From Alphaproteobacteria bacterium (GTDB taxonomy: Bacteria; Pseudomonadota; Alphaproteobacteria; Micropepsales; Micropepsaceae): a DNA stretch of 34,827 nt. Below, piece by piece: positions 24,476-32,753 of this stretch (the stretch's first letter is position 1; every line of letters starts with the position of its first letter). The position numbers and the translations under genes were made by a program. The DNA is taken from contig JAHFQC010000057.1 in assembly GCA_023259375.1 (NCBI GenBank), forward strand, positions 1 to 34,827. Direction: 5' to 3'. The notes beneath the pieces are model-generated. The model was not told the origin of the DNA, searched no databases, and was given only the letters and a program-made list of their open reading frames with translations.

Positions 24476-26095
24476 ATGGACCGGCAGTACACATTCGCAG
24501 CCAACGAGCGGCCGTTGCTACCGGGCGCGCCGTACACGCCGATGCATCCGCTTTCCCGGCGTCTCGGTTACGCGGCTATCGGAACAATCGCCGGCATCGG
24601 ATCGACGCTCGGCAATGGGTTGGTGAACGTCAATTACAGCACCATTGCCGGTTCTATGGGGCTTTACGTTTTCGAAGCAGCGCTGTTGCCGGCGATCTAT
24701 GTCGCCTTCAATGTCAGCGCCAATCTGATGCTCGTGAAGGGACGAATCCAATTCGGCGTTCCGGCCATCACGCACGGGCTTCTGCTTATTTACGCAGCGA
24801 TGGCTGCGCTGCAATTGGTCTTTCCGGGACTGGCAACCGCGATACTGGTCAGGGCCGCGAGTGGCATGGCCGGGGCGGGGCTGATCACGTTCTCCCTCTT
24901 CAATTGGCTGCAGGTGATGCCGCCGAAACGCCGTCCCTGGGCGCTGGTGCTCGGCATCTCCATTCCCCAGCTCGGTCTGCCGCTGGCGCGATTGTTTCCG
25001 GTTGAATTGCTCGCACAACAAGGCTGGCAAGCGGTTCATCTGACTGAGTTGGCGATCGCGCTCGTGTTGCTTGGCGCCAGCCTCGCGCTGCCCTTACCGC
25101 CGAGCGAAAAAACGAAAGTCTGCGGCCGCTGCGATCTCCTCACATTTTGCCTGATACTGCTGGGCATGCTGGCCTTGGGCACGGTGCTGGGGGAGGGCCG
25201 CCTGTTGTGGTGGACCGATACGCCATGGCTGGGATGGGTTCTGGCGTTCTCCGTGCTGGCGTTCGCAGCTGCCATCATCGTCGAGCAAGATCGCACGCTT
25301 CCTGTTCTGCAGCTTCGCTGGCTGTCGAGCTTCGACATTGTGCGGTTTGCCGGCGTGGCGCTGCTCGTTCGGCTGGCGCTTGCCGAGCAGACCTACGGTG
25401 CGGTTGGCCTTCTGACATCGGGCGGGCTCTCCAACGATCAGCTTCGCTGGCTCTTTGTTGCCGTGACTATTGCGATGCTGCTTGGTATGGGTGTCGTCAT
25501 TCTCACACTGGCGGAAAAGCGCCTCATTTGGCTGATCGTGACGGCGGCGCTCGTGATTGCCGCTGGAGCGTTCCTTGACACCAACGCCACCAATGTGACG
25601 CGACCGCCGCAGCTTTATTTAAGCCAGTGCCTGATCGCGTTCGGAACGACACTGTTCGTCGGACCATCGCTAGTCTACGGCTTCTTGCGGATGTTGCAGC
25701 GCGGCCCCGATCACTTTGTCAGTTTCATCGTTCTCTTCAGCAGCACCCAAAATCTCGGCGGTCTGGCGGGGGCTTCTTTGTTGGGCTCTTACCAGGTCAT
25801 GGCCGCCAAATTCCACGCCGCAGCACTGTCGGAGCATCTTACCGGTTTCGATCCGCAAGTCGTGGCGCGTATCCAGGCGGGCGCGGGCGGCGTTGCTGGG
25901 GCCATTGCCGATCCGACCTTGCAGTCGAAGGAAGGCGTCGCATTGCTGGGACAGGCGCTGACGCGCGAAGCCAACATTCTTGCCTATAATGATGTGTTCT
26001 GTTTCGTCGGCATTCTGGCGCTGCTGACGGCCGGATACCTTGCGTATCACGGGATCGCGCGGTTGCTGCGCCGGCCCGCGGAGGCGGCCCCATGA
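24476..26095 (+). CDS. MFS multidrug efflux transporter (EmrB/DHA2-like)
   Basis: A 539-residue inner-membrane protein with about 14 hydrophobic helices, matching the DHA2 (14-TMS) drug/H+ antiporter group in length and layout. Typical stretches are ALLPAIYVAFNVSANLMLVK near the first helices and a long final periplasmic loop before the last helix (ILAYNDVFCFVGILALLTAG). The pairing with an EmrA-type adaptor overlapping by four bases supports tripartite efflux; no outer-membrane TolC-type gene is in the window. The 152-nt gap before it may hold its own promoter; TATATT at 24442-24447 is a possible -10 box. Confidence 0.85.
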   Translation: MDRQYTFAANERPLLPGAPYTPMHPLSRRLGYAAIGTIAGIGSTLGNGLVNVNYSTIAGSMGLYVFEAALLPAIYVAFNVSANLMLVKGRIQFGVPAITHGLLLIYAAMAALQLVFPGLATAILVRAASGMAGAGLITFSLFNWLQVMPPKRRPWALVLGISIPQLGLPLARLFPVELLAQQGWQAVHLTELAIALVLLGASLALPLPPSEKTKVCGRCDLLTFCLILLGMLALGTVLGEGRLLWWTDTPWLGWVLAFSVLAFAAAIIVEQDRTLPVLQLRWLSSFDIVRFAGVALLVRLALAEQTYGAVGLLTSGGLSNDQLRWLFVAVTIAMLLGMGVVILTLAEKRLIWLIVTAALVIAAGAFLDTNATNVTRPPQLYLSQCLIAFGTTLFVGPSLVYGFLRMLQRGPDHFVSFIVLFSSTQNLGGLAGASLLGSYQVMAAKFHAAALSEHLTGFDPQVVARIQAGAGGVAGAIADPTLQSKEGVALLGQALTREANILAYNDVFCFVGILALLTAGYLAYHGIARLLRRPAEAAP

Positions 26096-27126
26096 CCGAT
26101 ACCGTGCACCCTTATTCCGGTTGGCGTCCCATTCCGCGCGGTCGGATCGCGGTGGGGGCGGTGATCGCTTGTGCCCTCGTGGCGATTTTGGCGATACTGG
26201 TTGCTTGGGATTTGCCGCCGTTCGGCGGACGCTATGTGACCACCGAAAATGCCTATGTCCGCGGCCGCACGACGGTGATCGCGCCACAGGTCTCGGGCTA
26301 TGTCGCGCAGGTTCTGGTGCAAGACTATCAGCAAGTGCGGAAAGGTCAGTTGCTGGTTCAGATCGACGATTCCATCTATCGCGCCCGTGTGGCCCAGGCC
26401 AAAGCGAACCTCGCTGCCGCCGAGGCGGCCCTTGCGAACAGCCGCCAGGCGCGCGCATCGAGCGCGGCGTCGCTGGCCGGACAAGCTGCCGTGCTGGCCA
26501 GGGCCAAGGCCGACTTGACGCGTATCGAAGATCTGACGACGGGTGGGGCCATCTCCGCGCAGCAGCGCGACTTGGCCCGGTCCAATTTTGTGCAAGCCGT
26601 CGCAGCCCGCGACGTCGCACGCCAGAGCGTGCTGACGGTTGATGTGGGAAGGGCCGGATTGGAGGCACAGGTGGCCGGCGCACGGGCGCAACTTCGCCTT
26701 GCCGAGATCGACCTCGAGCATACCGCCATCCGGGCGCCTGAGAGCGGACAGTTGGGCGAGATTGGCGTCCGCCTCGGGCAATACGTCACCAACGGGACGC
26801 AGTTGGTGGCGCTGGTTCCAGCGGCCCGCTGGATCATTGCCAACTACAAGGAAGCGCAAACCGCCGACATTCGTGCGGGGCAGACAGCCGATATCACGGT
26901 CGATGCTCTTGCGGGCGAACGTTTCAAAGGCCGCGTCGAGAAAATCGCACCCGCCGCTGGATCGGAGTTTTCGATCCTCAAGCCCGATAACGCCACCGGT
27001 AACTTTGTGAAAGTCCCGCAGCGCATCGGTGTCTTCATTGGGGTAGAGGGCGATGGCTCCAAGCGCGCCCGGTTGCGCCCGGGCATGTCTGTCGAAGTGC
27101 GGGTTGATACGCAGTCTGTACGTTGA
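26092..27126 (+). CDS. HlyD/EmrA family membrane fusion protein
   Basis: A 344-residue periplasmic adaptor. It has one N-terminal transmembrane helix (about 21-43), the first lipoyl half (TTENAYVRGRTTVIAPQVSG), a long alanine-rich coiled-coil hairpin (about 95-200), the second lipoyl half (IRAPESGQLGEIGVRLGQYV) and a beta-barrel ending in RPGMSVEVRVDT. It links the MFS pump to an outer-membrane channel. The start overlaps the transporter stop (ATGA). IS30-type remnants begin about 17 nt after its stop, so the operon ends at a rearranged boundary. Confidence 0.92.
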   Translation: MTDTVHPYSGWRPIPRGRIAVGAVIACALVAILAILVAWDLPPFGGRYVTTENAYVRGRTTVIAPQVSGYVAQVLVQDYQQVRKGQLLVQIDDSIYRARVAQAKANLAAAEAALANSRQARASSAASLAGQAAVLARAKADLTRIEDLTTGGAISAQQRDLARSNFVQAVAARDVARQSVLTVDVGRAGLEAQVAGARAQLRLAEIDLEHTAIRAPESGQLGEIGVRLGQYVTNGTQLVALVPAARWIIANYKEAQTADIRAGQTADITVDALAGERFKGRVEKIAPAAGSEFSILKPDNATGNFVKVPQRIGVFIGVEGDGSKRARLRPGMSVEVRVDTQSVR

Positions 27127-27142
27127 GATTTGGAACTGCGCC

Positions 27143-27405
27143 AAGCTCGGTCACAACCGTCGTGGTATCCTTGCGAGGCAGCTTCACAAGCATCACAAAA
27201 ACGGGAGTGCCGCTCGACCAGTATGGCGATGTGGGTGTCGTTCGCTCCAGTGACGAGGTCTCCTTCCCGGTGGCCAGGGACGGCACGATCTTCCGCCTCG
27301 GCAGGCCGCTCGCGGATCGACACCATATCGAGGATTTTGCCCCGTCCACTCCTGGTATTGTGGCTCTTGGGCAGGTGCATCTGGCGGCGGGCCATGGCTC
27401 ACCTC
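27143..27405 (-). pseudogene. IS30-family transposase, internal fragment with frameshift
   Basis: The minus strand reads GKILDMVSIRERPAEAEDRA, VPGHREGDLVTGANDTHIAI and LVERHSRF, then shifts frame to MLVKLPRKDTTTVVTEL. This is the start of the IS30 DDE domain. The usual HWEGD has become HREGD. The frameshift is one extra base in the A run 27197-27201. N-terminal helix-turn-helix and C-terminal parts are missing. It lies opposite in direction to a C-terminal IS30 fragment 0.5 kb to the right. Confidence 0.85.
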
Positions 27406-27541
27406 CTGATCTTGCCAGATTAGAAGGTGTTGCCATGACCCGTTGAATCCATCCGCCAAATTCGGACATTCGCAGTTCGGGCTCGCTGTGGAACTGGCAC
27501 ACCGATACATTATAGCGTGCGAGAGCTTGGGCGGGAACGCA

Positions 27542-27823
27542 ATGACGGCAGATGACGCATTTCCGGTGTGGTTGGTTATTTCGTATATCGTTGCCGCGGC
27601 GGCGGGTATTCCCTTCATTATCGCAACAGCCCTCGGAAATGCTTTTGTCTGGTGGTTCCAATCCCTGGTTTTTGGGGTTGTCTGGTTGTGCGTATTAGTT
27701 TGGAGCTTTGTAAGATACAGACGACGGGCGTTTCGGATGCTCCCAGGAGCACCTGTGGCACTCGCTGGAGTAGCTTTCAGTATATCCATATACGCCGCAT
27801 GTATGCTCGGACCGTGCGATTAA
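27542..27823 (+). CDS. Small integral membrane protein of unknown function
   Basis: A 93-residue protein with three hydrophobic segments (about residues 10-30, 35-55 and 66-86) separated by a short basic loop (RYRRRAFR). I recognise no family. It is sandwiched between IS30-type fragments, so it was probably carried or trapped by insertion elements. The ATG at 27542 has GGGCGGGAA upstream. A weak promoter, TGGAAC (27489-27494), 16 nt and TATAGC (27511-27516), is possible. Confidence 0.5.
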   Translation: MTADDAFPVWLVISYIVAAAAGIPFIIATALGNAFVWWFQSLVFGVVWLCVLVWSFVRYRRRAFRMLPGAPVALAGVAFSISIYAACMLGPCD

Positions 27824-27867
27824 CGTCATACGTCCGGTTCAGCTCTAGCACTTACACCCCCGTCTCG

Positions 27868-27978
27868 CGCATATCCCAGGCCCAGCTCAACGCGATTGCG
27901 CTGCGGCTCAATCAGCGTCCACGAAAGACCTTGGGCTTCGAAACGCCAGCCGATAGACTGCAAGAGGTGTTGCACTGA
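27868..27978 (+). pseudogene. IS30-family transposase, C-terminal fragment
   Basis: The plus strand reads ISQAQLNAIALRLNQRPRKT, then LGFETPADRLQEVLH and a stop. This is the typical end of IS30-family transposases. It is in the opposite orientation to the internal fragment at 27143-27405. Sequence around its stop (27965-27990) is matched at 21 of 26 positions by 27425-27450. Confidence 0.85.
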
Positions 27979-28079
27979 CCAGTTGAGCCCGCAGGCTGGA
28001 AGCGGACCTAAGACAATGGTCCGGCTGGCCTCCAAATAGCCCCACTGATGCAAAGAAAGAGCAATAAGGTGCGCTCCGT

Positions 28080-28532
28080 TCACAACAAGCGGCTGCGTTG
28101 TTCTGAGTTCAGCAATGCGCAATAGCCGGTTTTGCCGAACCAGCGATAACGATGTCGGACGATGACGGCATAAAGGCGATCTCGCCATGCTTCGGGAACA
28201 AGAGCGGCGAGCCGGAAAATGTGCCACCAGCCGCCGAGGATCCGGCAGAGTTCAAGATACCCCCGGGAGGCGGTGAAGGCGCTGCCGTTGTAGAGCAGCA
28301 AATAGCTCTCGTTCATCTCGATCCCGTAATGGCTATAGAGAGCTTGGCCGAGCGCTGCCTGTGCAGACGTGAAGTTGACCTTGCCTTGGGTGTCATGACG
28401 CATCAGCCAGCCGGCGCCGCCGGAACAGAGAACACAGATGCCATCGAACACAAACAGCGCCCGGCTGTCATCGAACCCGGGTATCTCCGGACGCTCGCGA
28501 TAGCTGAAAGGGTGTTTCGATACCTCAGGCAT
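28080..28532 (-). CDS. DCC family thiol-disulfide oxidoreductase-like protein (DUF393/YuxK)
   Basis: A 150-residue protein with the DUF393 signature LFVFDGICVLCSGGAGWLMR, including the thioredoxin-like CVLC (Cys33, Cys36). It also has SYLLLYNGSAFTASRGYLEL and YRWFGKTGYCALL. The DCC family is predicted to have a thioredoxin fold; reactions are mostly unassigned. Its ATG overlaps the preceding stop by eight bases, making it the third gene of a coupled operon. The in-frame extension to 28580 was rejected because it lies inside the upstream gene. Confidence 0.87.
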   Translation of the reverse strand: MPEVSKHPFSYRERPEIPGFDDSRALFVFDGICVLCSGGAGWLMRHDTQGKVNFTSAQAALGQALYSHYGIEMNESYLLLYNGSAFTASRGYLELCRILGGWWHIFRLAALVPEAWRDRLYAVIVRHRYRWFGKTGYCALLNSEQRSRLL

Positions 28533-29640
28533 CTGCGGGTTCTCGGATGACGCTGATATCGAGCCCGACGAGCGCAGCAAGGTAGGCGTCCAGGTTGATC
28601 AGGTCGACACAAGGCGTGGCGCCGCGTTGCACGATTTTGCCCCGGGCCAACTGTCCTGCCAGCATGATGGCAGGCATGCAAGGGATGAAAGGCCCATGCC
28701 CGGAACGTGCGATCATCATGAAGCGTGCCCGCTTCGCTTTTCCCTGGTGATCGATGCCGGTGAGGATCATGTGGAAGCCGCTGCGTCCGGATCCGAAGCG
28801 GTCGAAGAGGAAGGCCAAACGCAACAGCGTCTCGGCATGATTGGTGAGCGATCCGATCACGCCCGCCCGCACCAGCGCGCCGAGCAGACGCGTCCCCGCG
28901 TGCAGCAGCATCAATTCATGCCCCGCGGAAAAACGCATCGATTTCAGGGTTGGGTAGCGTTGCGGGAAGAGTTCGAGGTCGGGGATGTCGCAATTGCCGA
29001 ACAGGCGCCAGCCCAGTCCGGGGAAATATTCCGCGTGGCTATCTTCCCATCCGTAGACCGTCTTCATTTTGCCGTCGCGCAGCATGGTCATGGGCTTGCC
29101 GACATAGCTCAACACAGCGGACGTCGTTGCAAGGCCGCGATTGGTGTGCTGGGCGGCACTAATTCCGTAATCGACGGCGTCCAGCCGCGCAAAGGCCGGA
29201 AGATAGGAGTCGATCACCGCCGCTGTCAGGCAAGGCACGGAACTGGCGCCGCTCACAACGAGAACGCCGTGCGCCGCAGCTTGATCGTTCAAATGGCCTA
29301 TGGTCGCAACAAAATCCCGCGCATCGGCAAGATCGATATAATGGCAGCCCCGGCTGATGCAGGCGCGGGCAATACGATGATCCTGCGATTGAAATGGCCC
29401 GGTTGTATGCACGACGATATCGGGTGCGATACGCGCCAGTGCCTGGTCGACATCGCCATAGATATCGATGGCGTGGCCTTCGGCGGGATTGAACGCCTTT
29501 AGCGATTGGGCAAAAGCTCCAGCCTTCTGTTCCGACCGCCCGGCAACAAGCACGCGAACTTCGCTATCGGTCGCGAGTCTGCGGGCGATATAGCTGCCGA
29601 AATTGCCGTAGCCGCCGATGACGAGAATGCGCGCTACCAT
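28525..29640 (-). CDS. Saccharopine dehydrogenase-like NAD(P)-binding protein
   Basis: A 371-residue oxidoreductase-like protein. The Rossmann motif VIGGYGNFGSYIARRL is at the N-terminus, followed by VLVAGRSEQKAGAFAQSL, DIVVHTTGPFQSQDHRIARA and CHYIDLADARDF, all typical of the saccharopine dehydrogenase-like superfamily. It is unlikely to make lysine; related proteins act on unknown substrates. The ATG at 29640 overlaps the DUF2269 stop by seven bases; the frame open further upstream lies inside that gene and was rejected. Confidence 0.87.
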   Translation of the reverse strand: MVARILVIGGYGNFGSYIARRLATDSEVRVLVAGRSEQKAGAFAQSLKAFNPAEGHAIDIYGDVDQALARIAPDIVVHTTGPFQSQDHRIARACISRGCHYIDLADARDFVATIGHLNDQAAAHGVLVVSGASSVPCLTAAVIDSYLPAFARLDAVDYGISAAQHTNRGLATTSAVLSYVGKPMTMLRDGKMKTVYGWEDSHAEYFPGLGWRLFGNCDIPDLELFPQRYPTLKSMRFSAGHELMLLHAGTRLLGALVRAGVIGSLTNHAETLLRLAFLFDRFGSGRSGFHMILTGIDHQGKAKRARFMMIARSGHGPFIPCMPAIMLAGQLARGKIVQRGATPCVDLINLDAYLAALVGLDISVIREPADA

Positions 29641-30104
29641 GTCGGCTTCGCGACCATCAGCCAGAAAATCACGATCAGGCCACCAAAGGCTGGCCAGCCG
29701 AGGAGGAACCAGATCCGGAATAGTCGGTTCTGGTGCGCTTCGTCGAACGGTTCGCCGCTTAATTGCGCTTGCAGCATCGCTTTCATGCGCATTTGGATGA
29801 CCACCACCGGTATCCAGCAAACACCGGCCAGCAAATAAAGGCCGTACGTCGACACCAGCCAGAAATCGTTCCACGAATAGCCGCCGTGCATGACAAGCCA
29901 GGCGCCGCTTGCCGGTTGGACGATTACGGCAGGCAGGGTGAAGAGGAAGTCGGCCTTCACTGTCATCCGCGCGGCGAATGCGCGTTCGTTGGGCATGCCG
30001 CTGCGATGACCGAAGAACATGAAATTGGCGATGCCAATGCCTGTCCCAAACACGATCGTGGCGCTCACGATGTGCAGCGTTTTCACCAGCAGATAGACGT
30101 CCAT
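29634..30104 (-). CDS. DUF2269 family integral membrane protein
   Basis: A 156-residue protein with four predicted transmembrane helices. It starts MDVYLLVKTLHIVSATIVFG, matching the DUF2269 (YfhO-like) family, with conserved His residues in KTLHI and GHRSG. Function unknown. It heads the operon DUF2269 / saccharopine-like / DCC, all overlapping by a few bases. A GGGGGG stretch lies upstream of the ATG. A candidate minus-strand promoter is TTGCCG (30182-30177), 17 nt and TATTGG (30159-30154). Confidence 0.85.
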   Translation of the reverse strand: MDVYLLVKTLHIVSATIVFGTGIGIANFMFFGHRSGMPNERAFAARMTVKADFLFTLPAVIVQPASGAWLVMHGGYSWNDFWLVSTYGLYLLAGVCWIPVVVIQMRMKAMLQAQLSGEPFDEAHQNRLFRIWFLLGWPAFGGLIVIFWLMVAKPTW

Positions 30105-30577
30105 TGCAGCCCCCCGCCCAGAAGACCAGCAAATACTATTTGAATGGTCTTATCCAATACCTTGCAGTGCTCGTGCCGGCAAAACAACCATGTCGCGGAC
30201 TGGCTTTAATGTGCACGACACCGATGTCTGTCTTTACCCAAGGGGCGGCACGTCCAAACGAACGCCTCCGCACCGCGCTGTCGCACCTGAGATGAATGAC
30301 CGAAACCGGCGCCTTTCGCCCGTAGCCTCATCTTCCAGCAACTGGCTGCGGGCTCAAACTTGCCGTCGAGAGAAGACTACGCAGACGCTGGGACTGGTTG
30401 TTGAGTCGATTTCGAAAATTCGGATAGCTATCTGCACGACATATTTCGGTCTTGTCTTCCTGAGTGCGCGCCAAGAACCGTATGATGCGATATCATGAGC
30501 ACGTCGGTTCAAATGATGTTGGAGTCGCGTGTATCTCAATAGCGGAACATTTGCTCGAAATTACGGGGGATAGCACT
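30105..30577. other. Intergenic region without a recognisable gene
   Basis: This 473-nt divergent gap holds a weak minus-strand promoter candidate for the DUF2269 operon near 30154-30182. Short open frames here match nothing I know, and their codon use is irregular. I see no RNA gene or repeat. Confidence 0.5.
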
Positions 30578-31042
30578 ATGCGCAAGTTTGTCGTTCTCAG
30601 TTTTGCGGTATTTTTCAGTGCGGCCTTATGCATGTCAGCAGATTCAGCAGAAGTGTTGGGGGCGCCGGTCTCTGCTTGCATCAACGCGAATGCACCAAAA
30701 GTCGAAAAAGTCATTTCGTCGTTAACCGAAGCAACGACCTTCCTAACCGACAATGTCTGTACGGTAGAGGTCAATGACGAAGCATTGCGCGAGGCAAAGT
30801 TGCTCGCGCAGCAGGTCATTGACAACCAGAAGGCAAGCTGCGTGGCACAGCAGGCCAAATTGCCCAAGCCCAACCCGCAGATCTGCGACTTTATCGGGCC
30901 TGCCAATCCATTCTCGGCGATTTTTGATGGGCCGCTGGCGGCATTTTCCCCGCCGCGCAAAGTTCCCGATGCTACCGAGCTGGCGGCCAAGACGTTGCTC
31001 GATCTACGCCTTTCACACACACGACCGGAAGAAAAGCACTGA
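30578..31042 (+). CDS. Secreted protein of unknown function
   Basis: A 154-residue protein with a clear signal peptide (FVVLSFAVFFSAALCMSADS). The mature part is mainly helical with four or five Cys residues (for example SACINANAP, TDNVCTVEV, KASCVAQQA and PQICDFIG), suggesting disulfide bonds in the periplasm. I recognise no family. GGGGG lies eight bases before the ATG. It is a single gene with no clear partner. Confidence 0.6.
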   Translation: MRKFVVLSFAVFFSAALCMSADSAEVLGAPVSACINANAPKVEKVISSLTEATTFLTDNVCTVEVNDEALREAKLLAQQVIDNQKASCVAQQAKLPKPNPQICDFIGPANPFSAIFDGPLAAFSPPRKVPDATELAAKTLLDLRLSHTRPEEKH

Positions 31043-31337
31043 CTTCCGAGTTGCGGTGAAAAGACAGAAAGGCGGATATGCAATTACGGCGTGGCGCGCG
31101 CTCTCCGGACGATGCTTCCTGTGTGCCATTCCAACCCGGGATCGCATCCCAGATAACAGACCGCTCGGGCGCCAGCCTCGCTTGTTTCATGAAACGATAG
31201 GTTGCCTCAGTTGTGGGAACGTTCATGGGCTCTGTATAGTCTAAGCAATGCCAGATAATGCCCGGGTTTGGCGTAAGGCGACCGCCCGACCTACCTCCGG
31301 AATACGTTGATTACACAGACGCTGCGATCGTTTCCGC

Positions 31338-31775
31338 TCAACTGCGCACGATGCTGGCATAGCGCGTGAGTGCCTCGGCGTCGAACCCCTGGGCGGCGAT
31401 CGAGTGCGCCAGGTGATCGGCGTGGTCTCGCGCGGCTTGGCAGATCTCCTTCACGCGGCGGCGCAGAAAGGGAAGGCCGATGGAAGTGTCGACGGCGAAT
31501 TTCTGCCATGTCCTGGGCACGAACTCCTTAAGGTCCGAGGTCCCGGCGATTTTCATGGCGAGCGTTTTGTCGATCTCCGGATAGGCGATTGTGCACATCA
31601 AGTCGTAGGGCGGGGCAAACGCTATCGTGTTGGGCCGATAGAGCAGGCTGAAGTTCTTGCCATGTGCATCGGCGTTGCCGGCCACCAGATTGAAGAGTGC
31701 GGCATCGAGCAGTTTCAAGACCTCGACGGCCGGCCGGCTCGCCGCCTTGTTCAGAAGGCCAAAGCTGGTCTGGAA
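31338..31775 (-). pseudogene. HipA-type kinase toxin, C-terminal remnant
   Basis: The frame reads SFGLLNKAASRPAVEVLKLL, then AALFNLVAGNADAHGKNFSL and APPYDLMCTIAYP. These are the catalytic loop (N-x-D-x-H-x-K-N) and the metal-binding Asp region of HipA Ser/Thr kinases. The N-terminal half, including the ATP P-loop and the regulatory domain, is missing, and there is no HipB antitoxin. Intact HipA phosphorylates glutamyl-tRNA synthetase in E. coli. The open part, 31338-31718, has an ATG but would be inactive. Confidence 0.8.
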
Positions 31776-31911
31776 AGTAGGACCACCTAATGTTGTACGG
31801 TTACCGTCTTGCTGGCATTGCAGTGGTCATCAACAACATAGCCGTACGACCAACCTGAAACAGGTAATGGTGGTGTGGGTATTGTTTTTTTGCTATTGGA
31901 TTTTGGCGCAG

Positions 31912-32751
31912 TTAGCCACGACCTTCGGCACGCGCCGAAGGTCGGTTGACTGGCGCTGCCGTCGTGCGTGCGCTGCCGCCATGCGCTGATCGCCAATAGC
32001 ATATGGCCTGCAGCCAAATTGGATCGGTGACTGTGTAGTGATAGAGCCGCTGCAGTTCGCAATGCGTGCGGCGCGCATAGGTGCCTAGGCGGCCGTACCA
32101 TGCGAATTTGCGGCCGGGCTTGCCAACTTCCGAAGTGTGACGGCCAGTTTGAACCGGAAACGGCAGCACGCCGCGGAATCGGATGTCGAAATCCCAGGCG
32201 CGATCGAAATCCACGTCGATGGGCAGCGACATCGGGAGAAGATTGTCGATATAGGCTTGGGCGGCAGTGCGATTGATGACATACGCCACAGCGCCGGTTT
32301 GGCGGAAAAAGAAGCCAACCAACTGGTGCTGGGAACCCAATCGCCGCAAGCTGCAAGGACCGCCGAAGTGGTTGCCGTATAGCAGCGCGATGTCCCAGTC
32401 GTCTGCCACAAGATCGAGTTCGTGAATGATGCTGGCGAAGTCTGGAGCGAAGACGGCATCGTCTTCCAAAATGAGGCATCGCTTCGCGTCACTGGCCAGA
32501 AAGGCCCGCATGACGCCGATGTGACTCATGAAACAGGCAATCTCGTTTGCCGTTGGCGCTTTTCCGTGCCGCTTCTCGTAGAGTTTCCGGTCAAAGAGCG
32601 GATGATGATCGGGGACGATCCATCTCCCGTCTAAGGCTTCAAAGCGGTCAAATGGGATCCGCGCTGCGGCGAGATGGTTCGCGATGCACTGCATGCGCGC
32701 AGTGCTGCGAGCCAGATTGATGACAGCACACTTCCACGCGTTGGGCAGCAT
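31912..32751 (-). CDS. Glycosyltransferase family 25 (LPS/LOS biosynthesis type)
   Basis: A 279-residue cytoplasmic or peripheral enzyme. GT25 features are CAVINLARSTARMQCIANHL at the start, FEALDGR, ANEIACFMSHIGVMRAFLAS, the catalytic CLILEDDAVFAPDF and ALLYGNHFGG. GT25 enzymes move sugars, often galactose, onto lipooligosaccharide or other acceptors. The ATG at 32751 lies two bases after the PIG-L stop, so translation is coupled; GTG codons at 32766 and 32763 are alternatives. A low-complexity tail rich in Ala and Arg ends the protein. Confidence 0.87.
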   Translation of the reverse strand: MLPNAWKCAVINLARSTARMQCIANHLAAARIPFDRFEALDGRWIVPDHHPLFDRKLYEKRHGKAPTANEIACFMSHIGVMRAFLASDAKRCLILEDDAVFAPDFASIIHELDLVADDWDIALLYGNHFGGPCSLRRLGSQHQLVGFFFRQTGAVAYVINRTAAQAYIDNLLPMSLPIDVDFDRAWDFDIRFRGVLPFPVQTGRHTSEVGKPGRKFAWYGRLGTYARRTHCELQRLYHYTVTDPIWLQAICYWRSAHGGSARTTAAPVNRPSARAEGRG

Positions 32752-32753
32752 GC

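Noticed and set aside
31184..31195. Perfect 12-bp palindrome GTTTCATGAAAC
   Set aside because: Several such palindromes are expected by chance in a window this long, and it is not placed at a recognisable promoter.
30972..31226. 84-codon minus-strand frame overlapping the end of the secreted orphan gene
   Set aside because: An upstream ATG and AT-rich leader exist, but the translation matches nothing and it overlaps a better-supported gene.
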